Below, in pieces: positions 1 through 12,502 of a stretch of 64,000 nucleotides of DNA. This stretch comes from Brachynemurus nebulosus (Eukaryota > Arthropoda > Insecta > Neuroptera > Myrmeleontidae). Positions within the stretch are counted from its first letter, which is position 1; each line of letters opens with the position of its first letter. The notes under the pieces are model-generated. The model was given only the letters and a program-made list of their open reading frames with translations, ran no database searches and was not told the origin of the DNA. The position numbers were made by a program, and so were the translations under genes. The stretch is from assembly GCA_035578155.1 (NCBI GenBank), contig JAPWDM010000001.1, positions 170,783,498 to 170,847,497 on the forward strand. Direction: 5' to 3'.

Positions 1-475
1 CTAATACTCGGTTAGGTTACTTCTTCCCTTTTATTTCGTCGGATTAAGTGCGGAGGCCGCTATTAAAATTTAAAATCAACGAAAACTGTACGTGGAAATT
101 TTTTGCTGTGTGTTTGTATACTTACCCAGTTAATACGAGAAACTGGTACATTAAACCTTCCGTATGTTTTAGGCGCTTTGTTCCCTTTAAAATTATTGTT
201 ACCTTTAAGAACGTGTACATATACAATAACATAATTTTTATATAGAAACAGTTCCTTTGTCTTTATAATTTACCAAGAGGTCCTATTGACTGTACTGTGT
301 TTTATTTCTTTAAGCAAACTCTTCGGGACTTCGTGAGTTGCCATCAAAGTTACCAACCACCCAGTTTTCGATCGAATAATGCAATTACGGTGCGATTTGT
401 CGGGATTCAGTTCACGTGTAACCGGATACAAATAATCCAGTTAATTTAAAAATTCAAAAGACTATCATATCAAAA

Positions 476-684
476 GTCTATTGAATAAAAAGAAGTATTT
501 CTAAATTTTTATTTCCTATTTTTGAGTTTTTACTTAAATAAAAAACATATAATTGATTACTTAAAAAAAGAATTTAGGTACTCTAGAAAAGAGTAAACTC
601 TTTTTTTAAGTAATCACTTGTATTTTTGTTTTTAAACTTAAAAAATAGGAAGTCAAAGTAAATACTTCTTTTTATTCAACAGAC
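476..684. repeat. Fold-back MITE-like element, 209 bp
   Basis: The left end GTCTATTGAATAAAAAGAAG matches the reverse complement of the right end (GTCTGTTGAATAAAAAGAAG) with one mismatch. The similarity continues inward with gaps through most of the element, so the sequence folds into one long imperfect hairpin. No coding potential is visible. I cannot define a target-site duplication, so the superfamily is unknown. Confidence 0.65.
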
Positions 685-2330
685 CCTATCTATGCACAAA
701 AAGAAGGCAAGATAGGGATCTTATGATTTTAAACACGTGCTTGGTTTTGCATCTTAAGGGTCACCACTATAATATTTGGTCTTCTAAGTGACAAGCAGAT
801 TTTGAAAAAGTTAGATGTGTGTTTTTTCTTTTTTTATGATATGGAATACACGTACATTGAAGTTCATGAAAACGTTTCGGATCCAAGCTCTGTGCAACGA
901 GCAAAGACAACTTATGAAAAAGTAGAGCGTTAAATAAAGATAGGTATATTACAATATTTTTATACAGTATATTAGTAAACAATCAGCACCTGTTCTAATA
1001 AGTATATACATATGTATCCACAGAGAAGTAGAAACAACATATCTATCTCTATACTACTGGAACCAGTGTAACCATTAAGAGATAGAAAATATGATATATA
1101 CGTGCACTGGGTTTACATTGTATTTGTACGGTATTGTATATTTTTGTTAGTTATCGTTGGTGGTTGTGGTCGTCACGTGGCCGTGCTGTCCCTAATATAT
1201 GTATGATTCTACGCGCGTGTATATGGCTTCGTGTAGGGATGTAACAATGCCAACAACAATCAAATCAATTGAGTTGCGATTGACCTACACTCATCGATTG
1301 CCACTGGCAGAGTGACTACTGAGTAGCCTACGGTACACAAAAATGCACACTGCAGACTTCATGATAGAGATAGTTGCTGTACCTCTGTTATGTACTTATC
1401 ACTATTTAATACACTACATTCTCATATGTATGATAATCTTTGTTCGTTGCATTAATTCCTATCAATACGAAATGTTTCCATGATTCAGACCACAAATGAC
1501 AATATTTGGGAGAGATCAACTTTCATTAGAGCTCGAAAAGGATCATTACCAAAAGCAGTATTATAACATTGAGAGGGGTTATTATACCAAACTAATTGGG
1601 ATTGAGTCGAAACAAATCTTAATTACTTCTGCGATACAATCATACAAAATTACAGTAACTTATTTTCGATGAGTGACCTATAAAAATTTCCTTTTCTAAA
1701 AACAAAATCAATTCAATGACACATTAAAAATCTAAAATATGCTGACTTTTCAAATCGATAACTTATTTAATATAATATTTTTTTTAAACAATTTCCTGAT
1801 AAAATTTTCTCTGTTACAATTTAAAGAATTTCACCGATAAAATCTGCAAAAAATAAAAATATAAAAGGAATATAATAAAGTATATATATTTTTTCCTTTA
1901 TCAAACATAATTCAGTGGCGCCATGGTTCATTTTTCCTTCCGCCAAATAATAACACAACTTTATAAATATTAAACAGTAAAAATATTGTTTTTTTTTTAT
2001 CAGGCTTTGATCGACAGGTGTAATAAAGTTTATCTTCAACATACTTCGAGGTATTTTTGAATATTTTTTCTTTTATAGGCCAAACACATTCTGTTGTTTG
2101 TGTTTCCACCCTAAAAAAAAATCGTATTAAAAATTATTTTTCGTTCGATAAAAGTCTGTCAAGCATTGATGTGGTAACATAAAGTTTAAAGTTCACTTTT
2201 CAAACTTTTAATAGCCCCTTGACTATGATCTTTAGTTTTAATAGACAATGATGATTTTAATGGTGGAATCAAAGTTGCTATTAAGTGAAAAGACCACAGT
2301 ACACCTTGTTCTATTTTTACACGACGGGTA
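685..2330. other. AT-rich unannotated stretch
   Basis: I see no gene, tRNA or clear repeat boundary here. There are only short AT-rich runs and stop-dense frames. The stretch ends at the TA target of the next element. Confidence 0.5.
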
Positions 2331-3270
2331 GGGGAGAAGTGGTATGAAAGGGACACGTATTGAAAGGGACAATTCAAATTACGCGCTAAATACAAATCCC
2401 GCCAAATCAAACGTATTGGTGTTGTAAAACATGGTAATGCTGTGCTTCTAAATTTTTTTATGTTCCAAAGTAATTTTTTTTTAATCTTTGCAGAACGTTT
2501 TCTGATATACTGTAAGTATTTTTTGAAATGTTTGTAATTATATACAATTAGTTATTCTCTCAACTAGAGGAAAACAACAGATAATATATCTTGAAATAAA
2601 ATTGTAGATTTAAAGGTTATATTTTTTATTTGGGTGTGATATTTATGAAAGGGACAGAGCAAACAAGTTATGAAAGGGACTACCTTCAAGAATAGTAATT
2701 TGAATTAGTTTTAGTTGAATATTCACATGTCACAATTCTTTCTTTGTTATTGTGTTTTGTTAGTGATAATAATTAACCTTTTTTTAAACTTTCTACTTGT
2801 TTAAAAATTTCGAACAAAAATAATCAAATGAAGAACAATGATTTTAATTATTGATTACTAAAACCACGCAATTAACAATCATCGATTACTGAAATCATTT
2901 GGTTATTTCCATTATTAAATCAAATTTATTAATATATAAGTTCAGTAAGATGACCTGCGCAATAGTATGAACCATATGTCTTCTGTACATAAGGTTGAAA
3001 TTAGAACAACATGAATGATATTTAATATTGTCCCTTTCATAAATTATCATGTCCCTTTCAATACAGTCTATTGATGAAAGGAACAAAATGCACTTTTTTA
3101 AAAACTAAGAAAAATTATAACTAATAACAAAGAAATGTTTATTATTGGATTTTATTTCAAGAGTAAGATAACTGAAGTGTCTAATTCCGTTCGTAAATAT
3201 TCAGTTTGTTATCTCGTTCATTTACTAGAGCTCTTAAAACAAAAACGTCCCTTTCATGCCACTTCTCCCC
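2331..3270. mobile_element. TA-flanked non-autonomous DNA transposon, 940 bp
   Basis: The left terminus GGGGAGAAGTGGTATGAAAG and the reverse complement of the right terminus (GGGGAGAAGTGGCATGAAAG) match at 19 of 20 positions. TA lies directly outside both ends (2329-2330 and 3271-3272), as expected for the IS630/Tc1/mariner/pogo group. The subterminal word ATGAAAGGGAC, or its near variant TTGAAAGGGAC, recurs inside near 2358, 2645 and 2668 and in reverse near 3031 and 3051. No transposase remains. Superfamily placement rests on TIR and TSD only. Confidence 0.85.
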
Positions 3271-3359
3271 TATATACACTTTAGAGGAATACATGTAAAA
3301 AATTTTTGAACTGCAAAAGAAATAAAGCAGAAAATTGATTTAAGTACAAAATCTTTTAA

Positions 3360-4145
3360 AGGGGGTCTTTTAGTCTAGAGAGAAAAAATTTTGGCTTTTT
3401 CTAGGAATTAATAAAAAAAAAAAATTTACTATTAACATTTTTACTGCCCATTTTTTTACTATTTATTTGTGGATATTTTAAGAATGTATAAAAAATTTCA
3501 TACAAAAAGAAATGCAATTTCAAGGTCACAGCGATTTAAACAGTCATGCCAAAAAAAGCGATGTGCTTGCTGACATGATTCTGGGATTTGTGTTCATCTG
3601 TAAGAAGAAATGAAAAATATTCTGGTTTCGAAAGATTGTGACTGTGGCAAAAACTACAATGAAAAACTAAAATAAGTCCCAAATTGGTGGCTGTTTGAAA
3701 AAACATATTTTTTGAGCATTTTTCCAGTTTTTTATTTTCTAAAAATAGTAAAGATTAAAATATCCGTAATCCCTACTATAAAGCAATATGTATTGAAGGT
3801 ACATGCCAAATTAGAAGTCGATTTGATAAATATGTAGAATTCGAAATATCATGTCAATCAGTTTAAAAAATGTAATTTCACGAAAAATATAAGAAAATTT
3901 TTAAAAAATAATACTGATACCGGAACTTACCGTATTAAAATGACTATAATTTTATAAATTTTTAAAATTTTTTATTTTTTATTTTTTATTTTTTTGAGGA
4001 CATAATATATTGAAGGGTACATACTTGTAGAAAAATTGAATTTAAACCCGATAGATATAAGAAAAGTTGTCACTTCAAGTCTACGTTCACAAAGTTGGTA
4101 TATTTTTTTGAATATTTTGGCACTCAAAAAACGAGAATATCTTGA
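3360..4145. repeat. Diverged TTAA/GGGGG-type repeat
   Basis: The start (TTAAAGGGGGTCTTTTAGTC) and the internal layout follow the element at 31688-32415: an early poly-A run, a 'tttttac...agttttt' block, 'aaaaatagtaaa' near 3735-3755, then 'atatcatgtcaa' near 3847. The right end is eroded; the best candidate is 'gaatatcttgag' near 4134. I read it as an old relative of that MITE family without intact ends. Confidence 0.45.
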
Positions 4146-5574
4146 GATTAGTTTGTTTTAAACGTCTGAAAGTCAATACAACTTTGAATTGTGAATATAA
4201 ATGATACTGTCGATAATTAGAGTTTTGAGACGTGCGATAAATGGGTTTTGTTAATTTTCATTTGATTTTGTATAATCAAAACAATTTTTTTTTCACATTG
4301 TGGGAAATGAAAACAACCCGTGTTAAAATATTTGTTTTAAATTGTATTAAACCAAAATCCTATAAAGTTCGTGTAAAAGTAGAATTAAATATGATACAGC
4401 ACGTTCTTACTATTTCACTTCGTTTCAAACTTTTCACTTACTTATTGTTTCAACTTTTGCCCCTCAAAAAAAAAAAAAAGTATTGAAAAACTGTATGAAA
4501 CAGTGGGACACAGATGATCAGAATAAAAAAAATATAATTCGAAATTATGTGATATTTTTAATTTTTATTTTCTGTTCGGATGTAATAAATGGGAATACTT
4601 TTCGAGCAAATCATAACTGTACAATAATATGTACAGTAATGTCTAAAAGTTTACAAACAATGCAGGTGTGAATGGTTATAGAGGATTGTAGAGTAGCCCA
4701 GTGATTAGTGAGTTAGTTGTCCAGTCGGTGTTCTTCAAGAACTAGAACTCACTAATCACTTACAGTGCGTTTTTATTTTTATTTTTTTTATTGAATTTTC
4801 CGAATCTTATAATGTTTACTATTTTCCTTAAGTGGTTATATATAGTTAAAATTAAAAAAAAAAATTTTATTTTATTTTCGCAATGTACATATATTTAAGT
4901 ACACACACAGAAAATTTATTGTCATTCTGGCGAATATTCTCGGAATTGCATGCACATCTATAATGACGTGGCATAGCATTTGAACATAGGAAACCGGAGC
5001 GCATTAGCTGTCTTTTCTCAAAACTGTGTTTTTGATGTCGATGAGCAAGATTCCTCGGAAACCGCTGAAGCGATCAGTCTCAAATTTCAACACCAGGTTT
5101 TTAAATATATTTCTTAGTAATTAATCGAACGTTTTTTCTCGTCGGTAAATACTTTTCATTTTATAAACAATTTAAAGTCTAAATTTTTGTCAAAAATCGA
5201 TTTCTTTTTTTTGAGTAGCCGCCATTTTATTAAAAATTATTATTTTGCTTATTCCTTCGGTCACATACAAGGAAATACATTATATTAACGAAATATTTTT
5301 AGTTTTTCCATTTTAAATGATCCAATCCAGATTTATCGTTTTCACCGCAATTAACCTTTTTTTAGACGTGCTCCCGGAGATCAACTATAGCAGCTTTCAA
5401 AATAATTATTCTTACAAATTAAAAATGTTAAAATACAGTTTAAAGCTACTCATAAAAATGTTAAAATACAGTTTAAAGCTACCCAGTATGTGTACAAATT
5501 GTTACTTTAATAAGTTAAAAGTTCTTCTTAAGAAAAATTTTCAATAATTCGATTTTTTTTTCGTCTTCTGACTG
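4146..5574. other. Unannotated stretch with a small hairpin and a short tandem repeat
   Basis: No gene is recognisable. Two small structures stand out. One is an inverted repeat at 4699-4760 (GTGATTAGTGAGTT pairing with AACTCACTAATCAC). The other is a two-copy 33-bp tandem at 5421-5486 (unit begins AAAAATGTTAAAATACAGTT). Their function is unknown. Confidence 0.5.
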
Positions 5575-6061
5575 TATACTGGGTGTCCCGGCCGGATGTA
5601 TACATACGATTTACATGTTAATTTTTAACATTGGATTCCCATAAAGAAAAAGTTATGTCACAACAGTGCTTTGGATAAACATATTCCTATTTTTGGTAAT
5701 TTTCTTTTATAAAATAATTTTTTCCCATCAAATTATCTACACTGTTTCTTCAGCAGAATATTTTTTTGGTATTTTTATTATTTTAACATTTATTTTCAAG
5801 AAAATAAAAAAATGCCTTTTTGAATCTACAGCAGATGACACAAATATTTATTATGTAAAAATGTGAATTGCTTGAAAATTGCGACATTCATTTCTTTAAT
5901 TTACTGCGTTATTATTGTTAAAGCTATAGTAACAGTAGTTATAATATTAGTTTGTTCAAAGCGCTCTAACTTTTTCGTAACATAACTTTTTCCTTATGAG
6001 AATCCAATGTTAAAATTAATATGTAAATCGTTTGTGTACATCCAAATGAGACACCTGGTAT
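5575..6061. mobile_element. MITE with long TIRs and GGGTGTCCC ends, 487 bp
   Basis: Both ends begin TATAC and run into GGGTGTC-type termini. The arms match over about 75 bp, for example CGATTTACATGTTAATTTTT on the left against the reverse complement of AAAATTAATATGTAAATCG on the right. The TSD is ambiguous because the outermost TATAC is itself palindromic between the ends. No coding sequence is present. The superfamily is not assigned. Confidence 0.7.
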
Positions 6062-6660
6062 AACCTCTTAAATGCTATATTTTTTGCCACTACTGTACGT
6101 ATGATCTAGTTTCTTTTTGTGCTGTACAAAGAAAAAGAAATCGTTTTCAACGTGCAATTGAACAACCGCTCATTTTTTCGAATAGATTTCTAAATCGAAA
6201 TCACACATAACGAATGTCACTATACACGTATACAACTTCTCTGTATAGACAGAAACATATGCTCATATAGTAGGTATTTGCACTCTATAAGTGGGATTTT
6301 TGTGCTTTTGTTATGTGTACGCCATTTTATATTGTTCTATTGTGAATTTTGTTTTTATTTTTCATTTCATTTTAAGTCTTTATTGTTGCACGAGAATCGA
6401 TTCGCCGTCTAGATGTTGTTTTTCAATCGCTTACAACGCGTATGAATGCTCCACTCCGTTGATATGTGTTTTATGATTGTGTCTTTTATTATTATATTCA
6501 TATAATATTGTGTTTTAATCTTTGTGAATCGTCAGTGAAATCTATTGTGGCATACGGTGTAAGAGTGAGATATAACACTATCTGTGGTTAATGTTCTAGA
6601 ACGTGGCATTAAATAGAATATAAATAAAAGATATTAATTCACAAATATTATTTAGGAGTA
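6062..6660. other. Unannotated AT-rich stretch
   Basis: Nothing recognisable lies here apart from a short low-complexity open frame (6291-6476) with no family resemblance. Confidence 0.5.
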
Positions 6661-7043
6661 CAGTAGAACTTCGAGTAACCGTTACTGGATTTTCCGTCAG
6701 TTATCCGACAATGCCTGGCAAAAAAGCAGTCTCTGGGATTAGGTATAGAAACCTAGTTTTCAAACGTATACATACCTACTAGAAAAATATTTAGATATTC
6801 TGTTAAAATAATGAGTGTAAAGAATATAAAATTATATTTGTAACCAATACTCATATAACCTTTTTATAATCTAAAACTTATTCTTATTGTAACCTTAAGT
6901 TTATATGGTAAAATTAAATACATTAAATATTTATTGATAACATTTTCAAGAAACAATTCATCCAAAAATATCTGTTATCCGTCTAATTTGATTAACCGTC
7001 AAAGTCCCGGTTCCGACGATGACGGTTAATCGAAGTTCTACTG
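6661..7043. mobile_element. Tigger/pogo-like MITE, 383 bp
   Basis: The left end is CAGTAGAACTTCGAGTAACC and the reverse complement of the right end is CAGTAGAACTTCGATTAACC. TA is present just outside both ends (6659-6660, 7044-7045). The CAGTAGAAC-TCG-TAACC signature and TA target resemble TIRs of pogo/Tigger elements. The 383-bp body has no transposase, so it is a deletion derivative or MITE. Confidence 0.85.
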
Positions 7044-7045
7044 TA

Positions 7046-10000
7046 TTTGTTATTTTATTCATCTTACAGAATTATTCTAATCGTTTTTGGAACAAAAAGA
7101 TTTTTACACATTTCGAAACAGATTTAAAAACCTCTATCAAATAGAAATTTAAATATTTTAGGTTAAAAGACAAAAATAAAAAAAGGAAATTCACTTAAAA
7201 AAATGAAAACACATTAAAATAAACATTGAATCTGGTTATAGCGGCCTGTTTCTAGCAACTCCATTAGATTCGTTATAACCGAAGTATACTGTTGTTAGAA
7301 ACATCCTTAACTATTTTACGGCCCTTTTCGGCTTTTGGCGGCCATTGTTGGCTTTTTTAAAAATTTTAATAGTAAAAAAAATTATTATCCATTAAATATT
7401 GTTTTAAAATGAAAACTCTATAGTGAATTGAAGCATCTTATTAGTCATATTTTAAATGGTTTTGACCTGTAGCCTAAAAAAATTTGCCAACATTTAATGT
7501 AATCCTTTATTTGCCTAATCTTTCCTCCCAGAATCGACAAAGTGTTGAAAATAATGTGCTTTTACATTGAAACATATCGATGAAATTGTATTCTTTATTC
7601 ACCAGTTTGCGTCAAAATTCTTTTGTTTCGGTTTTTTTGCCTGAAAAATTTACATTTGCGAATAAACACAATCGAACTATATCTAAACAATGCCAAAATC
7701 AAAGCCCCAACAAAATTAAATATAGCTGGGCTAAAGATAGTAATCGGATTTTTTTCCTATACACAAAAGGAAATGGTTTGATACCAATAGCATGGATCTG
7801 ATAGAGACTGCATCAGCTAGAAAAAATTTTAGCATCAAAAACGAATTTCTATTCAAACGTTGTTGATAACTGATAGTCGAACATCGAATAATATCGAAAA
7901 GATTAGCCCGAACCGAACACGAAATAAATGAAAAATTGTAATTAATAAGTTTCAATATCGTTTTTGATTTTTCGCTTTTTTTAATTAAATGAAGAAAATT
8001 TGATCTATATTTTCGATGTTTCGATACGAACAGATAGAGGTACAAAAGATATGTTAGCATTTGTGTAATACTTGAAATTCATATTAATATGAATACAATG
8101 TGAGGAATACCTAGAGCTAAAGCTAAAACTAGCTAATATTGAAGTATGTAATATACCTAGCCAAATTCATTATGATTGTTCAACACGTAATCTGTAGCTT
8201 GGCGCCATCTTTGTTCGGGTTTTTATATACACGGATGTTATGTAGCAGTGCTTGTTACACGAAGATACAAAACACACATTCTCTTTAACTATAGTTGATA
8301 TACAGGTGATTTGTCAGGGATACTCCCCTAGATGTGTAGGTCTCGTTTTCAGGTACGTAATCTAATAGGGTAGGGAGTCAATCGAAAGGAAAACATGAGC
8401 GCTTAGTAACGGAAGTTTCAATAACTAAAAAAAATACTCAATCAGTAGTTGTCAAGATAAATATTACAGTTGGCTTTCGGCACTGATCTCAATTTGATCT
8501 TTTTCAGGATCATCGTAGGTATTGAAAAAAATTCGCTAGAAAGAAAAAGAGATGCAGGAATTGTAATTATTAACACGATATACTGAAAATAGCTCAATAC
8601 AGTTGACACTATGAAACTGTGCACTGTCAAACTGTTACAACCAGCATTACAACACGCAGAATGTTTACATTGTCGCCGTACAGTTACATATAGGTACATG
8701 GTAGTAAACTAGTCATTGGAGCCTAAACTAGTTTTTGTTTATTTAAGTTAATAAAACTGAATCAACAAAAACAAAAATAAATAAAAAATTTAGCGTTCTT
8801 ACCATTGAAGATCGGTTGAAAATTATTTTCTAAAAAAATAGAAAACGGTAAGTTACGTACAGGCAATATTAATTTTGTTTACTTTTTATTTAGTTTTCAG
8901 TTTATTCATTTACTTAATGTACCTACATTTTGTTTTATAAACCTTTTTTTTGTTTATTTTTATTAATAAATTCTTCTTAACGTATATTAAAAATTTTACT
9001 TTCGCTCCTATTTCACTATGAAACTGTGATTTTGTCCGGAGCTGTAACACTTTCATAGGGTCAATTGTAGTATTAAATTTAAAAACGTAGTATTGTAGTA
9101 TTAAATTTAAAAAATTTACTTATTTAAAAATTTATAGTTTGAAATGTAAAGTTAATCACCAAAGATAAAGATGACGATAAAGATTGTGATTTCATTAAAA
9201 ATATTTTAAATTCAAAATAGTGATAACACCATGACTCGGTGATCCATTAAAATAGAGAAAAAATGATCTATCAAAGTTGGCCTTTTTGCCATAGTTTCTT
9301 TACAATAAAACCTTTAAAGTAATGGAAGTCCTTAACAGTATTAATTTCTATATTTTGCTCACTTGTGCTTGCACTCATATGTATATTCCAAGTTGTATTT
9401 ATCATAAACTATCGACTCCCAAAATCAATAACTTATCCCGTATATACATTTTTGTACATTTATCTATTATATCCATCTGTGTATATATAGGTGTATATAT
9501 GCGCCCTATGTAAATTTTTCCAAGTGCGAAACTGAATTGAAATTCATAACATGATCTTTCATATAAGATAGCAACAAAACATATAATATGTTACGAGGCG
9601 CGCGGTTATATTTATATTTGTTCAAGAAATATCACCATGTCAATATATATCTGTATCTATCAATATATAGAATACATCTCGCTTCTTTTCACTAAATCTT
9701 ATATCTGTTTTCTTGTTTCTATGCCCGGTATAAAATAATATATTCGCAAACAAACGAGTTTAGTTGAAGAAAATTTATTCAATATCTCATTGTTTGAACC
9801 CACTTTTCTACAAAACTCTTCTCTAGGCTTATTTATTACAAAATATTCTCTATTATGCCTTTTGCTGTTTTCATACCGTGAACAAAAAAAAAAATATTTG
9901 ATCTTTCTCCAATTTTTCTATATTGATGGAAAATTTTTTGTCTGTCACATATTGTGTTCACACTGGTTGACTAAAAGGTTCAAGCTTTTGTAATACGGAT

Positions 10001-10187
10001 TTTCCATCGAAACTGAGAATTTATGGTAAAAATGTATATGTAAAAGCAATAAAGGTTATTACCCTTTTGTTGATAATATGTTATATTTCAACATCTTTTT
10101 TTTTCATTAGATCAGATATTGTATATTATGACTTAATTGTTTTGATAAATTAACAATAATACATTAATTTACAGTTCTTATAAGAAA
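7046..10187. other. Unannotated AT-rich stretch
   Basis: No gene was recognised. A pogo-like end may survive near 7255-7290: the reverse complement reads CAGTATACTTCGGTTATAAC, but no partner terminus was found. A short imperfect tandem of GTAGTATTAAATTTAAAAA lies near 9067-9110. The 109-codon open frame on the minus strand (7731-8060) resembles no known family and has AT-driven composition. Confidence 0.5.
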
Positions 10188-10374
10188 TACAGTATCTCAC
10201 AAAAGTGTTTAGACAAAAGTTTCTTTAAAAATTTTATTTATTTATTTTTACAAGATCTTTTGTACAAAAGAAAATAGAAATAAGGGAAATAGTTTCTTCA
10301 AAGTCTGTACTACAAAATCATACTAATTAAAATCACAGCAAATATTAAAACACTGTTTAAAAAAATAAAATTAA

Positions 10375-11001
10375 CCCTTTGCACTCGAACCATTTTTTAG
10401 TATGGGTACTCAGCTACTCGACAGTAGTTTTAAAACGCTGCGAACACTATTGTATTAGGAGAACATAATATCCATAATACAATATATCTATTAGTTAATT
10501 TTAGTAGTATGTATCACAATGTATTGTAGCAAGACGTCGCGTCGTTGTGTTGTATCATGTTTTCCTAACATAATAATTTTCAAATAAATGAAGAAGGCTG
10601 AGAAACGGAGCGAAGTGGAATCAAAAACGTGTTCACTGTCATCGATATAGGTAGGGTCTGATATCGCTCCGATAAAATATTATCTCAGTGGTATTGGTAT
10701 TGGAGCGGTATTGAAGCGAGAGCGAACCATGACTGATATCGGACCGATATCAGAGCGATGATGTGAATACACTCATTATTTATTATGTAAGAATATTTTA
10801 TCGAACCTGGGGCAGAGTGATATCGTACTGAGAGCGGAGCGTTAATGTAAATCGGGCATTAATATAAATCGGGCCTTAGGTCCCCTAGCGTGTTGTAAAT
10901 AATAAAATACGTACCTATTGTTTATTGCGCCGCTGCGGCGCCTAACAAGTGAAATTAATATTTATTGTGTCGCCGTGGCGGCGCCCATCGAGTGCAAAGG
11001 G
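10375..11001. mobile_element. piggyBac-like TTAA MITE, 627 bp, in the left Tc1 arm
   Basis: TTAA lies on both sides (10371-10374, 11002-11005). The ends are CCCTTTGCACTCGAACC and the inverted CCCTTTGCACTCGATGG, sharing 14 bp. The other arm of the Tc1 palindrome shows the uninterrupted site with a single TTAA (near 12590), which confirms precise TTAA-specific insertion. A GC-rich hairpin (GCGCCGCTGCGGCGC) sits near the right end. The interior contains a fragment of a second MITE (about 10600-10875). TTAA targeting and CCC-starting ends are piggyBac characteristics. Confidence 0.9.
10600..10875 (-). mobile_element. Truncated PIF/Harbinger-like MITE inside the TTAA element
   Basis: This segment is an inverted copy of part of the full element at 59615-60074. 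It shares CTGATATCGGACCGATATCA and the flanking block with ATCGAACCTGG. One terminus is kept (AAATCGGGCC followed by TTA at 10876-10878). The other end is missing, so this is a truncated copy. Strand is given relative to the 59615 copy. Confidence 0.7.
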
Positions 11002-11121
11002 TTAAATTAAGACATGAATTATAGCACTCACAAAAGTCTTTAGACAGAACAACAGTAAACAAAAACAGTAAACAAACGAGTAAACAAAAAAATTACAAGT
11101 TCGGAACATATAGGATAATAA

Positions 11122-11550
11122 TTATTTTTGATATTTCGTTACACATCCCTTTGCTTTAATTATTGCTTGCAAGCGATTGGGCATTGATGCCATTAGTTTT
11201 GTTGTAAAATCCGGACTGATTTGGCTCTATTCATCAATTTAATGCTTTAGTTAAATCCTGTTTATTAGAAATATTACGTTTTCTTATTTGAACACCTAGA
11301 TATTGGCCATAGATGTTCGATTGGGTTTACATCCAGTCACTGTGGAGGCGTATGAAGTAAATGAGATACGTAATACAAGAAATACTGCTTCACTACAATG
11401 CCGAATGTTTAGGGTCATTGTCCTGTTAACAAACTAGTTCTTGGGAAGCTTTCAGATAAATTTAATTTTCTGGTGCTTGCACACTAGTTCTTTTTAAAAT
11501 ATTCCGATAAAAATATTTATCCTTAATTTAATCCAAAAAATGTAAATTTC
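11122..11550 (-). pseudogene. Tc1-family transposase, decayed C-terminal part (left arm)
   Basis: Read on the minus strand, this stretch keeps short blocks typical of Tc1/mariner DDE transposases: QDNDPKHSAL (reading leftward from about 11425), which matches the region of the second catalytic Asp, and near the end ASMPNRLQAIIKAKG followed by VTKYQK and a stop (TAA, complement of 11122-11124). Stops and frameshifts separate the blocks: an in-frame TAG directly follows QDNDPKHSAL. No full open frame or N-terminal DNA-binding domain is visible. It cannot encode an active enzyme. It is the mirror image of the copy at 11940-12255 and is less mutated in both motifs. Confidence 0.85.
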
Positions 11551-11939
11551 CAACAACTATACAGCCCTACCCCATGGCAGACGTATGATAATATTTGATA
11601 TTGTGCAGCAAGTTTTGTTTTCCAATGGTTTTAGGGCCTCGGATGCAGTTTGGGTACCTGAGGATGAAAGTCGAGGATTCTTAAGCATCTCAGCACTTCA
11701 GTATTTCAGTATTTTAGATACTCAAACTGTATCCGAGGCCCTAAAACCATTCGAAAACAAAATTTGCTGCACAATGTCAAATATGATCATACGTCTGTCA
11801 TAGGGTAGGGGTGTATAGTTGTTGGAAATTTACATTTTTTGGATCAAATTAAGGATAAATATGTTTATCGGAAATTTTAAAAAGAGCTAGCGTGCAAGCA
11901 CCAGAAAATTAAATTTATCGGAAAGCTTTCCAAGAACTA

Positions 11940-12255
11940 ATTTGTTAACAGGACAATGACGCTAAACATTTGGCATTGTAGTGATGCAGTATTTCTTGTA
12001 TTACGTACCTACCTCATTTACCTCATACACCTCCACAGTGATTAGATGTAAATCCTATTGAACATCTATGGCCAATATCTAGGTGTTCAAACAAGGAAAC
12101 GTAATATTTCTAATAAACAGGATTTAATTAAAGCATTAAATTGATGAATAGAGGCAAATCAATCCAGATTTTACAACAAAATCAATGGCATCAATGCTCA
12201 GCCACTTGCAAGCAATAATTAAAGCAAAGGGACGTGTAACGAAATATCAAAAATA
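11940..12255 (+). pseudogene. Tc1-family transposase, decayed C-terminal part (right arm)
   Basis: On the plus strand, QDNDAKHLAL (from 11949) is followed by a stop. After about 80 more bases in the same frame comes DVNPIEHLWP (from 12045), matching the conserved Tc1 motif that carries the catalytic Glu. Then, in a shifted frame, comes SHLQAIIKAKGRVTKYQK and a TAG stop (12253-12255). The frame breaks and in-frame stops make this a clear pseudogene. It is the second half of the palindrome and has lost the Pro of the DNDPKH motif that the left arm keeps. The C-terminal end lies five bases before the TA-flanked insertion at 12260. Confidence 0.85.
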
Positions 12256-12259
12256 GTTA

Positions 12260-12502
12260 CATAGGAAACTCCCATATCGCACGCTCCCATTTAGCAATTT
12301 CGTCGCGCACAAGATGTGTATAAGGGCACCCCTTCCTCCGTGTTTTAAAGCAAATATGTTTGAATGTGCTAGTGTCCAAGTAATGGTTTGTAACAGTAAA
12401 TCATACAAATATATAAATCATAGAAACATTAACACCCGTGATCTTTGACTTTCTCATTTAGCAATTTGGTCTGAATGGATTGCGTAATGGGAGTTGCCTA
12501 TG
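12260..12502. mobile_element. TA-flanked MITE, 243 bp, in the right Tc1 arm
   Basis: The termini CATAGGAAACTCCCAT and the inverted CATAGGCAACTCCCAT are flanked by TA (12258-12259, 12503-12504). The left palindrome arm (11108-11130) has the same sequence without the insert and with only one TA, so this is a clean insertion with target duplication. A subterminal word, CATTTAGCAATTT, occurs near both ends. Confidence 0.85.

Noticed and set aside
7731..8060. 109-codon minus-strand open frame
   Set aside because: No recognisable family and AT-driven composition; it is within the length expected by chance in this sequence.
11585..11803. 72-codon open frame at the centre of the Tc1 palindrome
   Set aside because: It crosses the palindrome centre and reads one strand of the inverted arms; its ends are mirror images, so it is a by-product of the structure.
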